DNA of 64,000 bases, taken from contig NZ_QQZY01000003.1 of assembly GCF_003351045.1 (NCBI RefSeq), positions 248,001 to 312,000 of the forward strand, read 5' to 3'. This document shows positions 10,523-19,532 of the stretch, piece by piece. The notes below the pieces were generated by a model. It made no database searches. It saw only the letters and a program-made list of their open reading frames with translations, and was not told where the DNA came from. Origin of the DNA: Gaiella occulta (GTDB lineage: Bacteria > Actinomycetota > Thermoleophilia > Gaiellales > Gaiellaceae). Both the position numbers and the translations under genes were made by a program. Position 1 is the first letter of the stretch. Each line of letters begins with the position of its first letter.

Positions 10523-12085
10523 ATGCCGCTCCACGACTCCACCGAGGCCAGGCTCGCCTGGCTCGCCGAGCTGCGCGAGGAGGCCCTGCACGCGGCGGGC
10601 GAGCAGGCGATCGCGAAGCAGCGCGCCCGCGGAAAGCTCCTCGCGCGGGAGCGCATCGAGCGGTTGCTCGATCCGGGCTCCTTCGTCGAGCTCGACCGCT
10701 TCGTGCGTCATCGCGAGGTCGAGTTCGGGATGCGCGAGAAGCGGCCCTGGGGCGACGCTGTCGTCACCGGCTACGGAACGGTGCTCGGGCGCAAGGTGTT
10801 CGTCTTCTCGCAGGACTTCACCGTGTTCGGCGGCTCGCTCTCGGAAGTGTTCGCGGAGAAGGTCTGCAAGCTCATGGACATGGCCGTGAAGTACGGCTGC
10901 CCGGTGATCGGGATCAACGACTCGGGCGGCGCCCGCATCCAGGAGGGCGTCGTCTCGCTGGCGGGCTACGCCGAGATCTTCTGGCGCAATGTGCAGGCGT
11001 CGGGCGTGGTCCCGCAGCTCTCGTTGATCATGGGCCCGTGCGCCGGGGGCGCCGTCTACTCGCCGGCGATCACCGACTTCACGCTCATGGTCGAGGGCAC
11101 CTCGTACATGTTCATCACCGGCCCCGACGTCGTGAAGACCGTGACCGGGGAGGACGTGTCGTTCGAGGAGCTCGGCGGCGCCTCCACCCATGCCGAGAAG
11201 TCGGGTGTGGCCCACTTCACCGCGCCGGACGAGGACGCGTGCCTGGAGGACGCGCGCTACCTGCTGTCGTTCCTGCCGCAGAACAACCTCGAGTCGCCGC
11301 CGTGGGCGGCGCCCACCGACCCCGTCGACCGCGAGGACGCCTCGCTCGACACGCTCATCCCCGACGCGCCGAACAAGCCGTACGACATGAAGCAGGTGAT
11401 CGCACGCGTCGTCGACGACGGCTCCTTCCTCGAGGTGCAGCCCCGCTACGCGGAGAACATCGTCTGCGGCTTCGCGCGGCTCGGAGGCCACAGCGTCGGC
11501 GTGGTCGGCAACAACCCGGCGGCGCTCGCCGGCGTGCTCGACATCGACGCGTCGGTGAAGGCGGCCCGGTTCGTGCGCACCTGCGACGCGTTCAACGTGC
11601 CCCTTCTCACCTTCGTCGACGTGCCCGGCTTCCTCCCGGGGACGGCACAGGAGTGGGGCGGCATCATCCGCCACGGCGCCAAGCTGCTCTATGCCTACGC
11701 CGAGGCGACGGTGCCGAAGCTGACCGTCATCACGCGCAAGGCCTACGGCGGCGCCTACGACGTGATGAGCTCGAAGCACATCCGCGCCGACTTCAACGTC
11801 GCCTGGCCGACGGCCGAGGTGGCGGTGATGGGGCCCGACGGCGCCGTCAACATCGTCTTCCGCAACGAGCTCGCGGCGGCGGCTGACCCGGAGGCGCGGC
11901 GCGCCGAGCTGATCGCCGAGTACAAGGAGCGCTTCGCGAACCCCTACAGTGCCGCCGAGCGCGGCTACGTCGACGACGTGATCGAGCCCCGGCGCACGCG
12001 CCCGGTGCTCATCTCCGCGCTCGAGACGGCGCTCAGCAAGCGCGAGCCGAGCCCGAAGCGCAAGCACGGCAACATCCCGCTCTGA
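10523..12085 (+). CDS. acyl-CoA carboxylase carboxyltransferase (beta) subunit
   Basis: A 520-residue carboxyltransferase that moves the carboxyl group from biotin to acetyl- or propionyl-CoA. Two crotonase-like halves are present, with the glycine-rich oxyanion stretches [12 protein letters not shown] and [11 protein letters not shown] and the classical C-terminus KRKHGNIPL. The partner biotin carboxylase/carrier is at 21254. The start ATG lies 7 bases after TAGGCT, with no Shine-Dalgarno. AccB, PccB and AccD5-type specificities cannot be separated by eye. Confidence 0.95.
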   Translation: MPLHDSTEARLAWLAELREEALHAAGEQAIAKQRARGKLLARERIERLLDPGSFVELDRFVRHREVEFGMREKRPWGDAVVTGYGTVLGRKVFVFSQDFTVFGGSLSEVFAEKVCKLMDMAVKYGCPVIGINDSGGARIQEGVVSLAGYAEIFWRNVQASGVVPQLSLIMGPCAGGAVYSPAITDFTLMVEGTSYMFITGPDVVKTVTGEDVSFEELGGASTHAEKSGVAHFTAPDEDACLEDARYLLSFLPQNNLESPPWAAPTDPVDREDASLDTLIPDAPNKPYDMKQVIARVVDDGSFLEVQPRYAENIVCGFARLGGHSVGVVGNNPAALAGVLDIDASVKAARFVRTCDAFNVPLLTFVDVPGFLPGTAQEWGGIIRHGAKLLYAYAEATVPKLTVITRKAYGGAYDVMSSKHIRADFNVAWPTAEVAVMGPDGAVNIVFRNELAAAADPEARRAELIAEYKERFANPYSAAERGYVDDVIEPRRTRPVLISALETALSKREPSPKRKHGNIPL

Positions 12086-12143
12086 CGCGGCGGCCGCCTG
12101 AGGGGGTCAGAACGGGCCGGCCGCACGAGGAAGAGCTACGGGC

Positions 12144-12166
12144 GCCGCCGGTCGAGAGCCGGCGGC
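12144..12166 (-). terminator. hairpin after the 31-residue peptide gene
   Basis: GCCGCCGG/CCGGCGGC forms an 8-bp GC stem with a 7-base loop, 22 bases past the stop of the small gene on the same strand. The following sequence GCCCGTAGCTCTTCC has only a weak T content. Confidence 0.5.
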
Positions 12167-12188
12167 ACCCGCAGGATGGCGCACGGTC

Positions 12189-12284
12189 CTAGTGATTCCA
12201 CTTCGTGCCGGCGCCGGCGGCGAGCACGAAGCTTGCGATGAGCGCTGCGCGTACGCCCCAGTGGATCGCACGAGACTTGAGCAT
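12189..12284 (-). CDS. 31-residue membrane-segment peptide, unknown function
   Basis: A very short reading frame with an excellent ribosome binding site: AGGAGG eight bases before its ATG. The product starts MLKSRAIHWGVRAALIASF and has a hydrophobic stretch (about residues 12-24) after a basic N-terminus; it ends in GTKWNH. It could be a small membrane protein or a secreted peptide. The palindrome at 12313-12331 lies 29 bases upstream and a hairpin follows, so it looks like a complete small transcription unit. I do not recognise the family. Confidence 0.55.
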   Translation of the reverse strand: MLKSRAIHWGVRAALIASFVLAAGAGTKWNH

Positions 12285-12312
12285 GTGTCGAACCTCCTGA
12301 TCCGATCCTGCT

Positions 12313-12331
12313 GCGTCACACGGTGTGACGC
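12313..12331. promoter_or_regulatory. 9-bp perfect inverted repeat, candidate operator
   Basis: GCGTCACAC-G-GTGTGACGC is a perfect 19-base palindrome in the gap between the small peptide gene and the DUF5317-MFS gene. Its half sites contain TCACA/TGTGA in the opposite orientation to a CRP site. It may be an operator or a short hairpin. The rest of the 12332-12418 gap shows no gene. Confidence 0.45.
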
Positions 12332-12418
12332 CGCTCGCATTCACCGCGACGCGCGTGCGCGGCGCATGCCGCGAAAGGGTGATTCTCCGGAGCTGTCCCT
12401 CCTCTTCAAGAGTTCCAG

Positions 12419-14221
12419 GTGAGTGCCGATAACGCCGTCAGGCCCCGACCGTACCCTGGCGTGTTCCTCCTTCCCTCCATCCTCGTCGGAATCGTCGTCG
12501 CTCTTGCTGCGGGCGGCGACCTCAACCGCCTGGCTGCGGTCGACTTTCGCCGCCCGTGGCTCGTCGTCGTGGCGCTCGGTGTCCAGGTGGCGCTGTTCTC
12601 GCAGCTCGGCAGCCATGTCCCGGGCGGCGTGCGCGATCTGGCGCACGTCGGCACGTACCTGCTGCTGATCGCCTTCGGGCTCGCCAACCGCCGCATCCGC
12701 GCGCTGGCGCTGATGCTCGCGGGCACGGTCATGAACGCGCTCGTCGTCGCCGTGAACGGCGGCAGGATGCCCCTGTCGCCGGGTGCGGCCGAGGCCGCGG
12801 GAATCTCGCCGCAGGCGTATGCGAACGTCTCGCAGCAGGCGTCGCGTCTGCGCTGGCTCGGAGACGTCTTCGCGCTGCCCGACGCTCTGCCGCTCGCGAA
12901 CGTCTTCTCCCTCGGAGATCTCCTGATCGGCGTGGGAGCCGTGTGGCTGATCGCCGCCGCCGCCACCGTCGGCGTCGAGGCGCGCATCGTCGTCACGCGG
13001 CGTCTGCTCGAGCCGCTGCGGCTCCCGGAGGTGGCCCGCCTCACGGCCGGCAAGTTCGTCTCCCAGGTCGGCGACTGGCTCACGATCGTGGCGCTCGTCG
13101 GCTGGATCTACTCCCGGGGCGCCTCCACGTCCGCCGTCGCGCTGCTGCTGCTCGTGCGCATGGCGCCGCCGGTGGTCGGGGGAAGCCTGGCCGTCTTCGT
13201 CGTCGAGCGCCTGCCGGTGGCGCGACTGCTACCGGCGGTCGAGCTCGCCCGCGGGCTCATCGTCGCTGCCGCCCTCGCGGCGACGCTCGCCGGATCCGAG
13301 GTCCTCGTGATCACGGCTCTCGCGCTCTCCGGCATCCTCGCCGCGCTGAGCGCCGCGGCGACCCCGGCGGTGCTGCCGTCGATCGTGGCCCCGAACGTGC
13401 TCGTCGCGGCGAACGCCGCGATCGGGATGACGAAGAGCCTCGCGATGGCGGTCGGCGCCGGCGCAGGAGCGCTCGCGCTTGCGCGCTTCGGGGTCGTCAC
13501 GTCCCTCGTGATCGACATTGCCACGTTCGCAGTGGCGTTCGCGCTCTTCGCGCGCCTGCGGATCGCCGACACCCCGCGGTCGAGAGCGGCGGCCCGGCGA
13601 CAGCGGCCGTTCGAGCGTGTCCGTTACCTCGTCAGCCACCGGCAGTCGGGGCTGCTGATCCTCTGCTTCTCGGTCGCGACGTATGCGACCGGCCTGACGA
13701 ACGCGAGTCTCCCGCGCTACTTCGACCACCTGGGTGGCCCGGCTGCGTCGTACGGCTTCGCGATCGGCGCCCTCGCCGCGGGCCTGACCGCGGGGGAGAT
13801 CTTCGTCGCGTCCACGAGCAGCGGTTCGGCGCCCTCGCGCTGGATCGGACTGGGCCTGCTCGGGATGGCCGTTCTCTTCGCGATGATGGCGGGAACGACG
13901 CAGGTGGCGATGGCGGTGCTCCTGCTCGCGGGCGTCGGGTTCATCGACGGCACGACGGACGTCTTCTTCGATACGACACTGCAGCAGACGACCGAGTCGT
14001 CGCGTCTCGCGACCGTCTTCGGCGCCTCGGCGGCGACCACGGCGACGACGATGGTGCTCGGGGTCGCTTCGGCGCCGCTGCTCGCGGGCGTGCTGGCGCC
14101 GCCTCAGGTGTTCGGCGTGGTCGCGCTCGCGCTGGCCGCCGCCGGGGCGATCGGGCTGCTCGCGGCGTCGACGCGACCAGCTCCCGTGCCGTCTCCTGCC
14201 GCTGCCGAGGAGGGCGGATGA
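12419..14221 (+). CDS. DUF5317-MFS fusion membrane protein
   Basis: A 600-residue membrane protein with two parts. Residues 1-190 match DUF5317, a short helical membrane family marked by VNGGRMP and a late NVFSLGDLLIGVG motif. Residues about 205-590 form an MFS-type transporter (AGKFVSQVGDWLTIVAL, then about 12 helices) related to MFS proteins that begin with a motif around a membrane-embedded Asp. The GTG start has no clear ribosome binding site. The stop overlaps the next start (ATGA), so it is co-translated with the HD-GYP protein. What it transports is not visible. Confidence 0.8.
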   Translation: MSADNAVRPRPYPGVFLLPSILVGIVVALAAGGDLNRLAAVDFRRPWLVVVALGVQVALFSQLGSHVPGGVRDLAHVGTYLLLIAFGLANRRIRALALMLAGTVMNALVVAVNGGRMPLSPGAAEAAGISPQAYANVSQQASRLRWLGDVFALPDALPLANVFSLGDLLIGVGAVWLIAAAATVGVEARIVVTRRLLEPLRLPEVARLTAGKFVSQVGDWLTIVALVGWIYSRGASTSAVALLLLVRMAPPVVGGSLAVFVVERLPVARLLPAVELARGLIVAAALAATLAGSEVLVITALALSGILAALSAAATPAVLPSIVAPNVLVAANAAIGMTKSLAMAVGAGAGALALARFGVVTSLVIDIATFAVAFALFARLRIADTPRSRAAARRQRPFERVRYLVSHRQSGLLILCFSVATYATGLTNASLPRYFDHLGGPAASYGFAIGALAAGLTAGEIFVASTSSGSAPSRWIGLGLLGMAVLFAMMAGTTQVAMAVLLLAGVGFIDGTTDVFFDTTLQQTTESSRLATVFGASAATTATTMVLGVASAPLLAGVLAPPQVFGVVALALAAAGAIGLLAASTRPAPVPSPAAAEEGG

Positions 14222-16245
14222 CGGGGCGCGCGCAGGCGCTGCGGGCGCTGGCCCGCCGCTCGGGCGCCGCCGGCCTGCCCGGCCGGGCGCTCGTCATCGT
14301 CGCAGCCGTCACTGCGGCCGGATCCGGCTCCCTCGGGCTGTTCGCGTTCTACGGCAGCGACGACTGGTCGACGCTGGCGCTGCTGATGGCCGCCGCGCTG
14401 ATCACCGAGTGGCTGAACGTCCCTGGCGACGAGGATCCGCTCGACGCCGCAGGCGCTCAGGCGTTCAGCTTCTCGTCGGGCATCCATATCGCCGCGGTGG
14501 TGCTCGTCGGCCCGTTCGCCGCCGGGTTCGTCGCGGTGTTCGCGCTCCTCGTCGCCGATCTGCTGCGGCGCGAGTCTCCCGTGAAGATCGCGTTCAACGC
14601 GAGTGTCTTCGCGCTCGCGAGCGTCGCCGCCGGCGGCGCGTTCGTCGCGGCCGGCGGCACCGTGGGGTCGATCGCTCTGCCGGACGACCTGGTCGCCCTC
14701 GCCGCGCTCTGGCTCGCGTACACCACGGTCAACACGTTGCTCGTGAGCATCCTCGTGAGCACGATCACGCACGTGCCGCTGACGCTCCTCCTCGACCAGA
14801 AGCTCCGCAGCGAGTTCGCGTCCGCGGCGGGCGAGGCGGGGGTCGGTCTCTCGTTTGCCCTCTTCGTCCAGATGAACGGCTGGGGCACGGTGTTCCTCAT
14901 TCCGCTCGTGTTCGGCGTCTACCAGGCGCGCGCGAGACTCGCCCAGCTCCGCATCGAGACGGCCCGCTCGCTCGAGACGTTCGCGAACGTGGTCGACGAG
15001 CGCGACCCGAGCACGCACCGCCATTCGGAACGGGTCGCCGTGAGCGTGCGCGAGCTCGCGGTGGCGCTCGACCTGCCCACCACCAGCATCCTCACGCTGC
15101 GCTGGGCCGCCCGCCTCCACGACCTCGGGAAGATCTCCGTCGACTCGTCGATCCTGATGAAGCCCGGCAGGCTCGCCGACGAGGAGTGGAAGTCGATGCG
15201 CCGCCACCCGCGCCTTTCCGCCCGGCTCCTGCGCAGGTTCCGCTTCGCCGCCCCCCATACGCGCGCCGTCGAATACCACCACGAGCGCTTCGACGGACGT
15301 GGCTACTACGCCGTGCCGCCGGAGGCGATCCCGATGGAGGCGTACTTCATCGCCGTCGCCGACAGCTTCGACGCGATGGTCTCGGATCGCCCCTACCGCT
15401 CCGGGCTGCCGGAGGAGACCGCTCTCGCGGAGATCGAACGCGGAGCCGGAACCCAGTTCCACCCCCTCGTCGCCAGGGCCTTCGTCGCGCTCAAGCGGGG
15501 CCTCGACCCGAAGGACGTGCTGTCGCCCGAGGAGCTGCGTTCCCTCGCCGAGCCGTTCACGTCGCAGCACGACCTCGACCTGCGATCGATCGCGTCCGCC
15601 GTCCGCAACTCCCGCCTGTGGGTGCTCGTGGTGACGATCGCCGCTTCCCTGGCCGCGCTCGCCTCGGGCCGGGCGCCCGTCATCCTGTCGGCGCTGGCAA
15701 CGCTTGCCGTCGTGCTGGCTGCGCTGATTGCCGAGCGTTTCCGCACCCTTTCTCTCGCACGGCAGCTTGCGGCGCAGAGCAGTGCAGGCTCCGGAGCGGA
15801 CAGCCCGCTCTCCCTGCTGCGGGCCGCCCTCGCCGCCGCCGCGCGTCCGACATGGGCGGCGCTCGTCGAGTGGGACCCGCAACGCCTGGAGGGTCGTGTC
15901 GTATCGGAAGTCGGGACGGCGGGCAATCGGGCCTCGGAGGAGAGGATCGTCTCCTGGCTCCTGCGCGACGCCGACGACGGCGCGGGCCTGCTCCGGCGCG
16001 AGGGCGACGAGCTCGACGGCGCGTGGCTGGCGCTGCGGCTCGCGTCTCCGGCTGCCGTCGAGCAGTTCGCCGTCTTCGCCTTCGCACACACGCCCGCACG
16101 CTGGCTCGAAGCCGCGCTCCTGCGGGCGCGCACGGATATCGCCGACATGCTCCTTCCCCCCGGCGCCGCCCCCGTGCCGCCGGTCGGTCCTGCCGGCTCG
16201 GGACGCCGGGCTCCGGTCCTTGAGTCGCGTCCGCAGGAGGGCTGA
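14218..16245 (+). CDS. membrane-anchored HD-GYP domain protein with C-terminal sensor-like region
   Basis: A 675-residue protein. An N-terminal block of about eight helices (residues 20-235) resembles a MASE-type membrane sensor. A cytosolic HD-GYP phosphodiesterase-type domain follows (about 260-430) with RLHDLGK, the extended motif HHERFDGRGYY (GYP varies to GYY) and ADSFDAMVSDRPY. After two more helices (about 465-505) comes a 120-residue GAF-like tail. HD-GYP domains hydrolyse cyclic di-GMP in other bacteria; all visible metal-ligand histidines are present. It is translationally coupled to the DUF5317-MFS fusion. Confidence 0.88.
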   Translation: MTGRAQALRALARRSGAAGLPGRALVIVAAVTAAGSGSLGLFAFYGSDDWSTLALLMAAALITEWLNVPGDEDPLDAAGAQAFSFSSGIHIAAVVLVGPFAAGFVAVFALLVADLLRRESPVKIAFNASVFALASVAAGGAFVAAGGTVGSIALPDDLVALAALWLAYTTVNTLLVSILVSTITHVPLTLLLDQKLRSEFASAAGEAGVGLSFALFVQMNGWGTVFLIPLVFGVYQARARLAQLRIETARSLETFANVVDERDPSTHRHSERVAVSVRELAVALDLPTTSILTLRWAARLHDLGKISVDSSILMKPGRLADEEWKSMRRHPRLSARLLRRFRFAAPHTRAVEYHHERFDGRGYYAVPPEAIPMEAYFIAVADSFDAMVSDRPYRSGLPEETALAEIERGAGTQFHPLVARAFVALKRGLDPKDVLSPEELRSLAEPFTSQHDLDLRSIASAVRNSRLWVLVVTIAASLAALASGRAPVILSALATLAVVLAALIAERFRTLSLARQLAAQSSAGSGADSPLSLLRAALAAAARPTWAALVEWDPQRLEGRVVSEVGTAGNRASEERIVSWLLRDADDGAGLLRREGDELDGAWLALRLASPAAVEQFAVFAFAHTPARWLEAALLRARTDIADMLLPPGAAPVPPVGPAGSGRRAPVLESRPQEG

Positions 16246-16295
16246 TCTCGCCGCGGCGTGGGTCTTGCTCTCCGTGCGCGACGGTCGAGGTCGGA

Positions 16296-16312
16296 GGCGC
16301 GGCGGACGCGCC
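16296..16312. terminator. short hairpin between convergent genes
   Basis: GGCGCG/CGCGCC, a 6-bp stem with a 5-base loop, between the HD-GYP gene and the convergent MFS gene. It is weak and lacks T-runs. Confidence 0.3.
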
Positions 16313-16323
16313 CGCCGGCCGCC

Positions 16324-17532
16324 TCAGTCGCCCCGTGTCCAGGCCAGCGCCGCCAGCGCCAGGAGCATCCACACGGTGAGGTAGGCGAACGCGGCCTCGG
16401 GCGAGGCGACTGTCCACACGAGACCGGCGACCCCGCTTGCCGCGAGGTTGCCGAAGCTCTGCATGCCGGCGAGCAGCCCGAACGCGGAGCCGCGTACCGC
16501 TTCCGGGGCGAGCGAGGCGACGGCGGCGTTCTCCGCCGTCTCGACGAGCCCGATGCCGACGCCCGCGAGGGCGAACAGCAGCGCCGTCAGCGCGAGCCCC
16601 CCTCCCGCGAACGCGAACCCGCCGTACGCGACGGCGAAGCACGAGAAGCCGCCGGCCAGCGCGCGCACGGGGCCGCCGCGGTCGATCCAGCGGCCGCCGG
16701 GAAGCGATGTCAGCGTCGCGGCGGCGTTGTAGCCCGTGTACAGCAGGATCGCCGTCTGCACCGCGGCGTCGTGGCCCCGTCCGGGCTCCAGCATGTCCGT
16801 CGCGCGCAGGATCAGCAGCGTCGCGGCGACATTCCCGACCTCGAAGGCGCCGACGCCGACGAACAGCCGGCCGAGCCGGCCGCGCAGCACCGGGCGCACC
16901 CGGAGGCGCAGAGGGCGGTGGGTGCGCCGCTCGGCACGCGGCGCTGCCCGGATGCCGATCACGATCGCGAGCGCCGCAAGCATCCCCGGGACGATCGAGA
17001 GCAGGATCGCCGTGCGCACGTCCAACACCGCGACGAGTGCGAGCGCGAGCAGCGGGCCGCCGATCGCGCCGAGGTTGTCCATCATGCGCTCGAACCCGTA
17101 CGCGCGCCCGTACGCCGACGCGTCGACGACGTCGGCGAGGAGCGCATTCCGCGACGGTCCGCGGATGCCGCGAGCGGTCCAGGCGGCAGAGCGCAACACG
17201 CCGACCTGCCAGGCGGCGCCGGCGAGACCGATCGCCGACGAGAGGACGGCGGTTACGGTGTAGCCGCCGACAGCCGTCGCTCGGCGTCGCTGCGGATCGT
17301 CGGCAAGCGCCCCGCCGGCGAGCTTGGCGGCGCCTGCGAGGCCGTCGGCGACACCCTCGACGAGTCCGAGCGCCGCCGCGGGGGCGCCGAGCGTGGTCGT
17401 CAGCAGGCCCGGCAGCAGCGCCGTCGGGATCTCGTGGCCGAGGTCGGAGAGGAGGCTCGCGCCGCCGATCGCCCCGACGCCCCGGTTCAGCCAGTGCTCG
17501 TTCCCGGTTTGCTCCCGCCTGCGGCCGTGCAC
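16324..17532 (-). CDS. MFS transporter
   Basis: A 402-residue transporter with twelve predicted helices. Recognisable are LLSDLGHEIPTALLPGLL in helix 1, the helix 4-5 region ARGIRGPSRNALLADVV and the FGLLAGMQSFGNLAAS stretch, all typical of the MFS group that includes many exporters of unknown substrate. The GTG start at 17532 is chosen because TACGCT (17539-17544) ends 6 bases before it. It is divergent from the molybdate regulator, so shared control is possible, but its substrate is unknown. Confidence 0.85.
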   Translation of the reverse strand: MHGRRREQTGNEHWLNRGVGAIGGASLLSDLGHEIPTALLPGLLTTTLGAPAAALGLVEGVADGLAGAAKLAGGALADDPQRRRATAVGGYTVTAVLSSAIGLAGAAWQVGVLRSAAWTARGIRGPSRNALLADVVDASAYGRAYGFERMMDNLGAIGGPLLALALVAVLDVRTAILLSIVPGMLAALAIVIGIRAAPRAERRTHRPLRLRVRPVLRGRLGRLFVGVGAFEVGNVAATLLILRATDMLEPGRGHDAAVQTAILLYTGYNAAATLTSLPGGRWIDRGGPVRALAGGFSCFAVAYGGFAFAGGGLALTALLFALAGVGIGLVETAENAAVASLAPEAVRGSAFGLLAGMQSFGNLAASGVAGLVWTVASPEAAFAYLTVWMLLALAALAWTRGD

Positions 17533-17579
17533 GAGGCGAGCGTAGACGGTTCTGCTTGCTCCTCTCGTTCTCATCTGAT

Positions 17580-17596
17580 ATGCACATGCAATGCAT
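17580..17596. promoter_or_regulatory. TGCA-rich symmetric stretch at the molybdate regulator start
   Basis: ATGCACATGCAATGCAT is a near-symmetric block with three TGCA units overlapping the regulator's start codon, in the divergent promoter region. This is a plausible autoregulatory operator. Confidence 0.35.
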
Positions 17597-17968
17597 AGGC
17601 GTAGTCTGAGCGCGGCGGAGGCCGCGCGCGTGCTCGGCATCAGCCTCGACACGCTCCGGCGCTGGGATCGTGCGGGCAAGATCAGGGTCGAGCGCGATGC
17701 TGCGAACAGGCGCGTGGTGCCGTTCGCGGAGGTCGAGCGCCTCCGCGGGGCGACCGGCTCGGAGCAGATCTCGGCGCGGAATCGCTTCCGCGGCGTGATC
17801 CGCTCGGTCGAGCTGGACGGGCTGCTCGCGCGCGTGGAGATCGACGTCACCGAACCGTCCCGCGTCGTCGCCATCGTCACGCGCGAGTCCGCCGAGGAGC
17901 TCGGCCTGAAGGCGGGGATGAGCGCCGCCGGGGTGGTCAAGTCGACGTCGGTGATGGTGGAGCTGTGA
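17591..17968 (+). CDS. molybdate-responsive regulator: MerR-like helix-turn-helix plus Mop/TOBE domain
   Basis: A 125-residue protein. Residues 3-50 form an excisionase/MerR-type DNA-binding helix-turn-helix (SAAEAARVLGISLDTLRRWD). Residues 58-125 form a molybdate/tungstate-binding TOBE (Mop) domain (ARNRFRGVIRSVELDG and KSTSVMVEL). This replaces the usual ModE. It overlaps modA by 4 bases (GTGA), so it is the first gene of the operon it presumably represses when molybdate is plentiful. Confidence 0.88.
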   Translation: MHRRSLSAAEAARVLGISLDTLRRWDRAGKIRVERDAANRRVVPFAEVERLRGATGSEQISARNRFRGVIRSVELDGLLARVEIDVTEPSRVVAIVTRESAEELGLKAGMSAAGVVKSTSVMVEL

Positions 17969-18711
17969 AGCGCGCGCTGCCGGCCGTCGCGATCGCCGTG
18001 CCGGCGGCCTGCGCGGCCGTGTCTGTGTCGCTCGCCGCAACGGCAGCGCCTGCGGGCGGCCCGCCCGTCGTCCTTGCGGCGGCGTCGCTGACCGAGGTGC
18101 TTCCGAGGATCGAGGCGAACGCCCGGTACTCGTTCGGCGGCTCGGGCCAGCTCGCTCAGCAGATCCGCCAGGGAGCGCCGGCCGACCTGTTCCTCTCCGC
18201 GAGCCCGCGCTACACGCAGGAGCTGTTCGCGGCCGGCCTCGTGCGCAAGCCCGTGGCGTTTGCGACGAACCGTCTCGTGCTCATCGTTCCGAAGCGGAAT
18301 CCCGCCGGGATCCGCTCCGTCGGCGACCTCGAGCGCCGTCGTGGCCTGAGGCTGGTCGTGGCGGGAGCGAAGGTCCCGATCGGGCTCTACACCCGCGAGG
18401 TGCTCGAGCGCCTCGGGCTGCTGCGGGTGCTGCGGAAGGCGGTGAGCCTCGAGCCCGACGTGAAAGGGGTCGTCACGAAGGTCGCGCTCGGGGAGGCGGA
18501 TGCAGGCTTCGTGTACGCGACCGACGTACGCCCCGTCGCCGCGAAGGTCGTCTCGATCCCGCTGCCACGCCGGGCGCAGCCGACGGTGCGCTACGAGGTC
18601 GCGATCACATCGTCGTCGCGGCACGTCGCGGCGGCGCAGGATCTCGTGATCGCGCTGCTCGGCCCGGACGGGCGGCGACAGCTGCGCAGCGCCGGCTTCG
18701 GCATCCCGTGA
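17965..18711 (+). CDS. modA: molybdate ABC substrate-binding protein
   Basis: A 248-residue binding protein with an N-terminal export signal and the ModA pattern VLAAASLTEVLPRI, then SFGGSGQLAQQIRQGAPADLF (a serine-lined oxyanion site) and VYATDV. No lipobox is evident. It is coupled by GTGA overlaps to the regulator before it and the permease after it. Confidence 0.92.
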   Translation: MKRALPAVAIAVPAACAAVSVSLAATAAPAGGPPVVLAAASLTEVLPRIEANARYSFGGSGQLAQQIRQGAPADLFLSASPRYTQELFAAGLVRKPVAFATNRLVLIVPKRNPAGIRSVGDLERRRGLRLVVAGAKVPIGLYTREVLERLGLLRVLRKAVSLEPDVKGVVTKVALGEADAGFVYATDVRPVAAKVVSIPLPRRAQPTVRYEVAITSSSRHVAAAQDLVIALLGPDGRRQLRSAGFGIP

Positions 18712-19532
18712 AGCGCCTGTTCCCCTTCATGCTCTGGGCGACGACGGTGCTCGCCCTCGGGTTCCTGCTGCTTCCGATCGCCGCGATCTTCCTTCGCGTG
18801 CCTCCCCTCGAGCTGATCGCGCGGATGGGAAGCCGTGTGGCGCTCGACGCGCTCGTCGTCACGCTGAAGACGAATCTCGTCGCGAACGCGCTGATCCTGC
18901 TCGTCGGCACGCCTGCCGCCTACCTGATCGCGACGCGGCGCTTTCGCGGGCGCGCGCTCGTGACCACGCTCGTCGAGCTGCCGCTCGTGCTCCCGCCCGC
19001 GGTCGCGGGTATCGGGCTGCTGGCGGCGTTCGGGCGGCTCGGTCTGCTGGGCGCGTCGCTCGACGCCCTGGGGCTGTCGATCCCGTTCACCGAGACCGCG
19101 GTCGTGCTCGCCGTCACCTTTGTCGCGTCGCCCTTCTATGTCCGCGCGGCGATCGCCGCGTTCGAGGCCGTCGATCCCGACCTCGTGGGAGCCGCCCGCA
19201 CGCTCGGGGCGGGCCCGGCCCGCACCTTCTTCCGTGTCGCTCTCCCTCTCGCGTCGGGCGGTCTCGGCGCCGGAGCGGCGCTCGCGTTCGCACGCGGCAT
19301 CGGCGAGTTCGGTGCCACGATCATGTTCGCCGGCTCGCTACAGGGAGTGACCCAGACGCTGTCGCTCGCCGTGTACGAGCAGTTCGACGTCGACTTCGAC
19401 ACGGCGCTCGCGATCGGCGCCGAGCTCGTGCTCGTGAGCGGCGCGGTGCTGCTCGCAGTCAAGATCGTTCCCGCATGGACACGCTCCACGTCTCCCTTCG
19501 TCACGCTCTCCGCTCCTTCGCGCTCGAGCTGA
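18708..19532 (+). CDS. modB: molybdate ABC permease
   Basis: A 274-residue permease with about six helices. LVELPLVLPPAVAGIGLL and the EAA-like loop LVGAARTLGAGPARTFFRVALPLA dock the ATPase, and FARGIGEFGATIMFAGSL is the classic ModB signature. The GTG start overlaps the modA stop. Its 3' end overlaps modC by 58 bases in another frame. Confidence 0.92.
   Translation: MKRLFPFMLWATTVLALGFLLLPIAAIFLRVPPLELIARMGSRVALDALVVTLKTNLVANALILLVGTPAAYLIATRRFRGRALVTTLVELPLVLPPAVAGIGLLAAFGRLGLLGASLDALGLSIPFTETAVVLAVTFVASPFYVRAAIAAFEAVDPDLVGAARTLGAGPARTFFRVALPLASGGLGAGAALAFARGIGEFGATIMFAGSLQGVTQTLSLAVYEQFDVDFDTALAIGAELVLVSGAVLLAVKIVPAWTRSTSPFVTLSAPSRSS

Noticed and set aside
8741-12067. A reverse-strand open frame over 1,100 codons long
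   Set aside because: Only its last ~217 codons (MsrA) are real; the rest runs antisense to acyl-CoA carboxylase and out of frame with the PLP enzyme. High GC makes such long shadows common.
12313-12418. Possible riboswitch before the DUF5317-MFS gene
   Set aside because: The sequence GGGTGATTCTCCGGAGC caught the eye, but no known riboswitch core could be assembled.
16324-18624. Longer N-terminal extension of the MFS gene across modA and its regulator
   Set aside because: The extension is antisense to well-supported genes; the GTG at 17532 with TACGCT upstream gives a normal MFS length.
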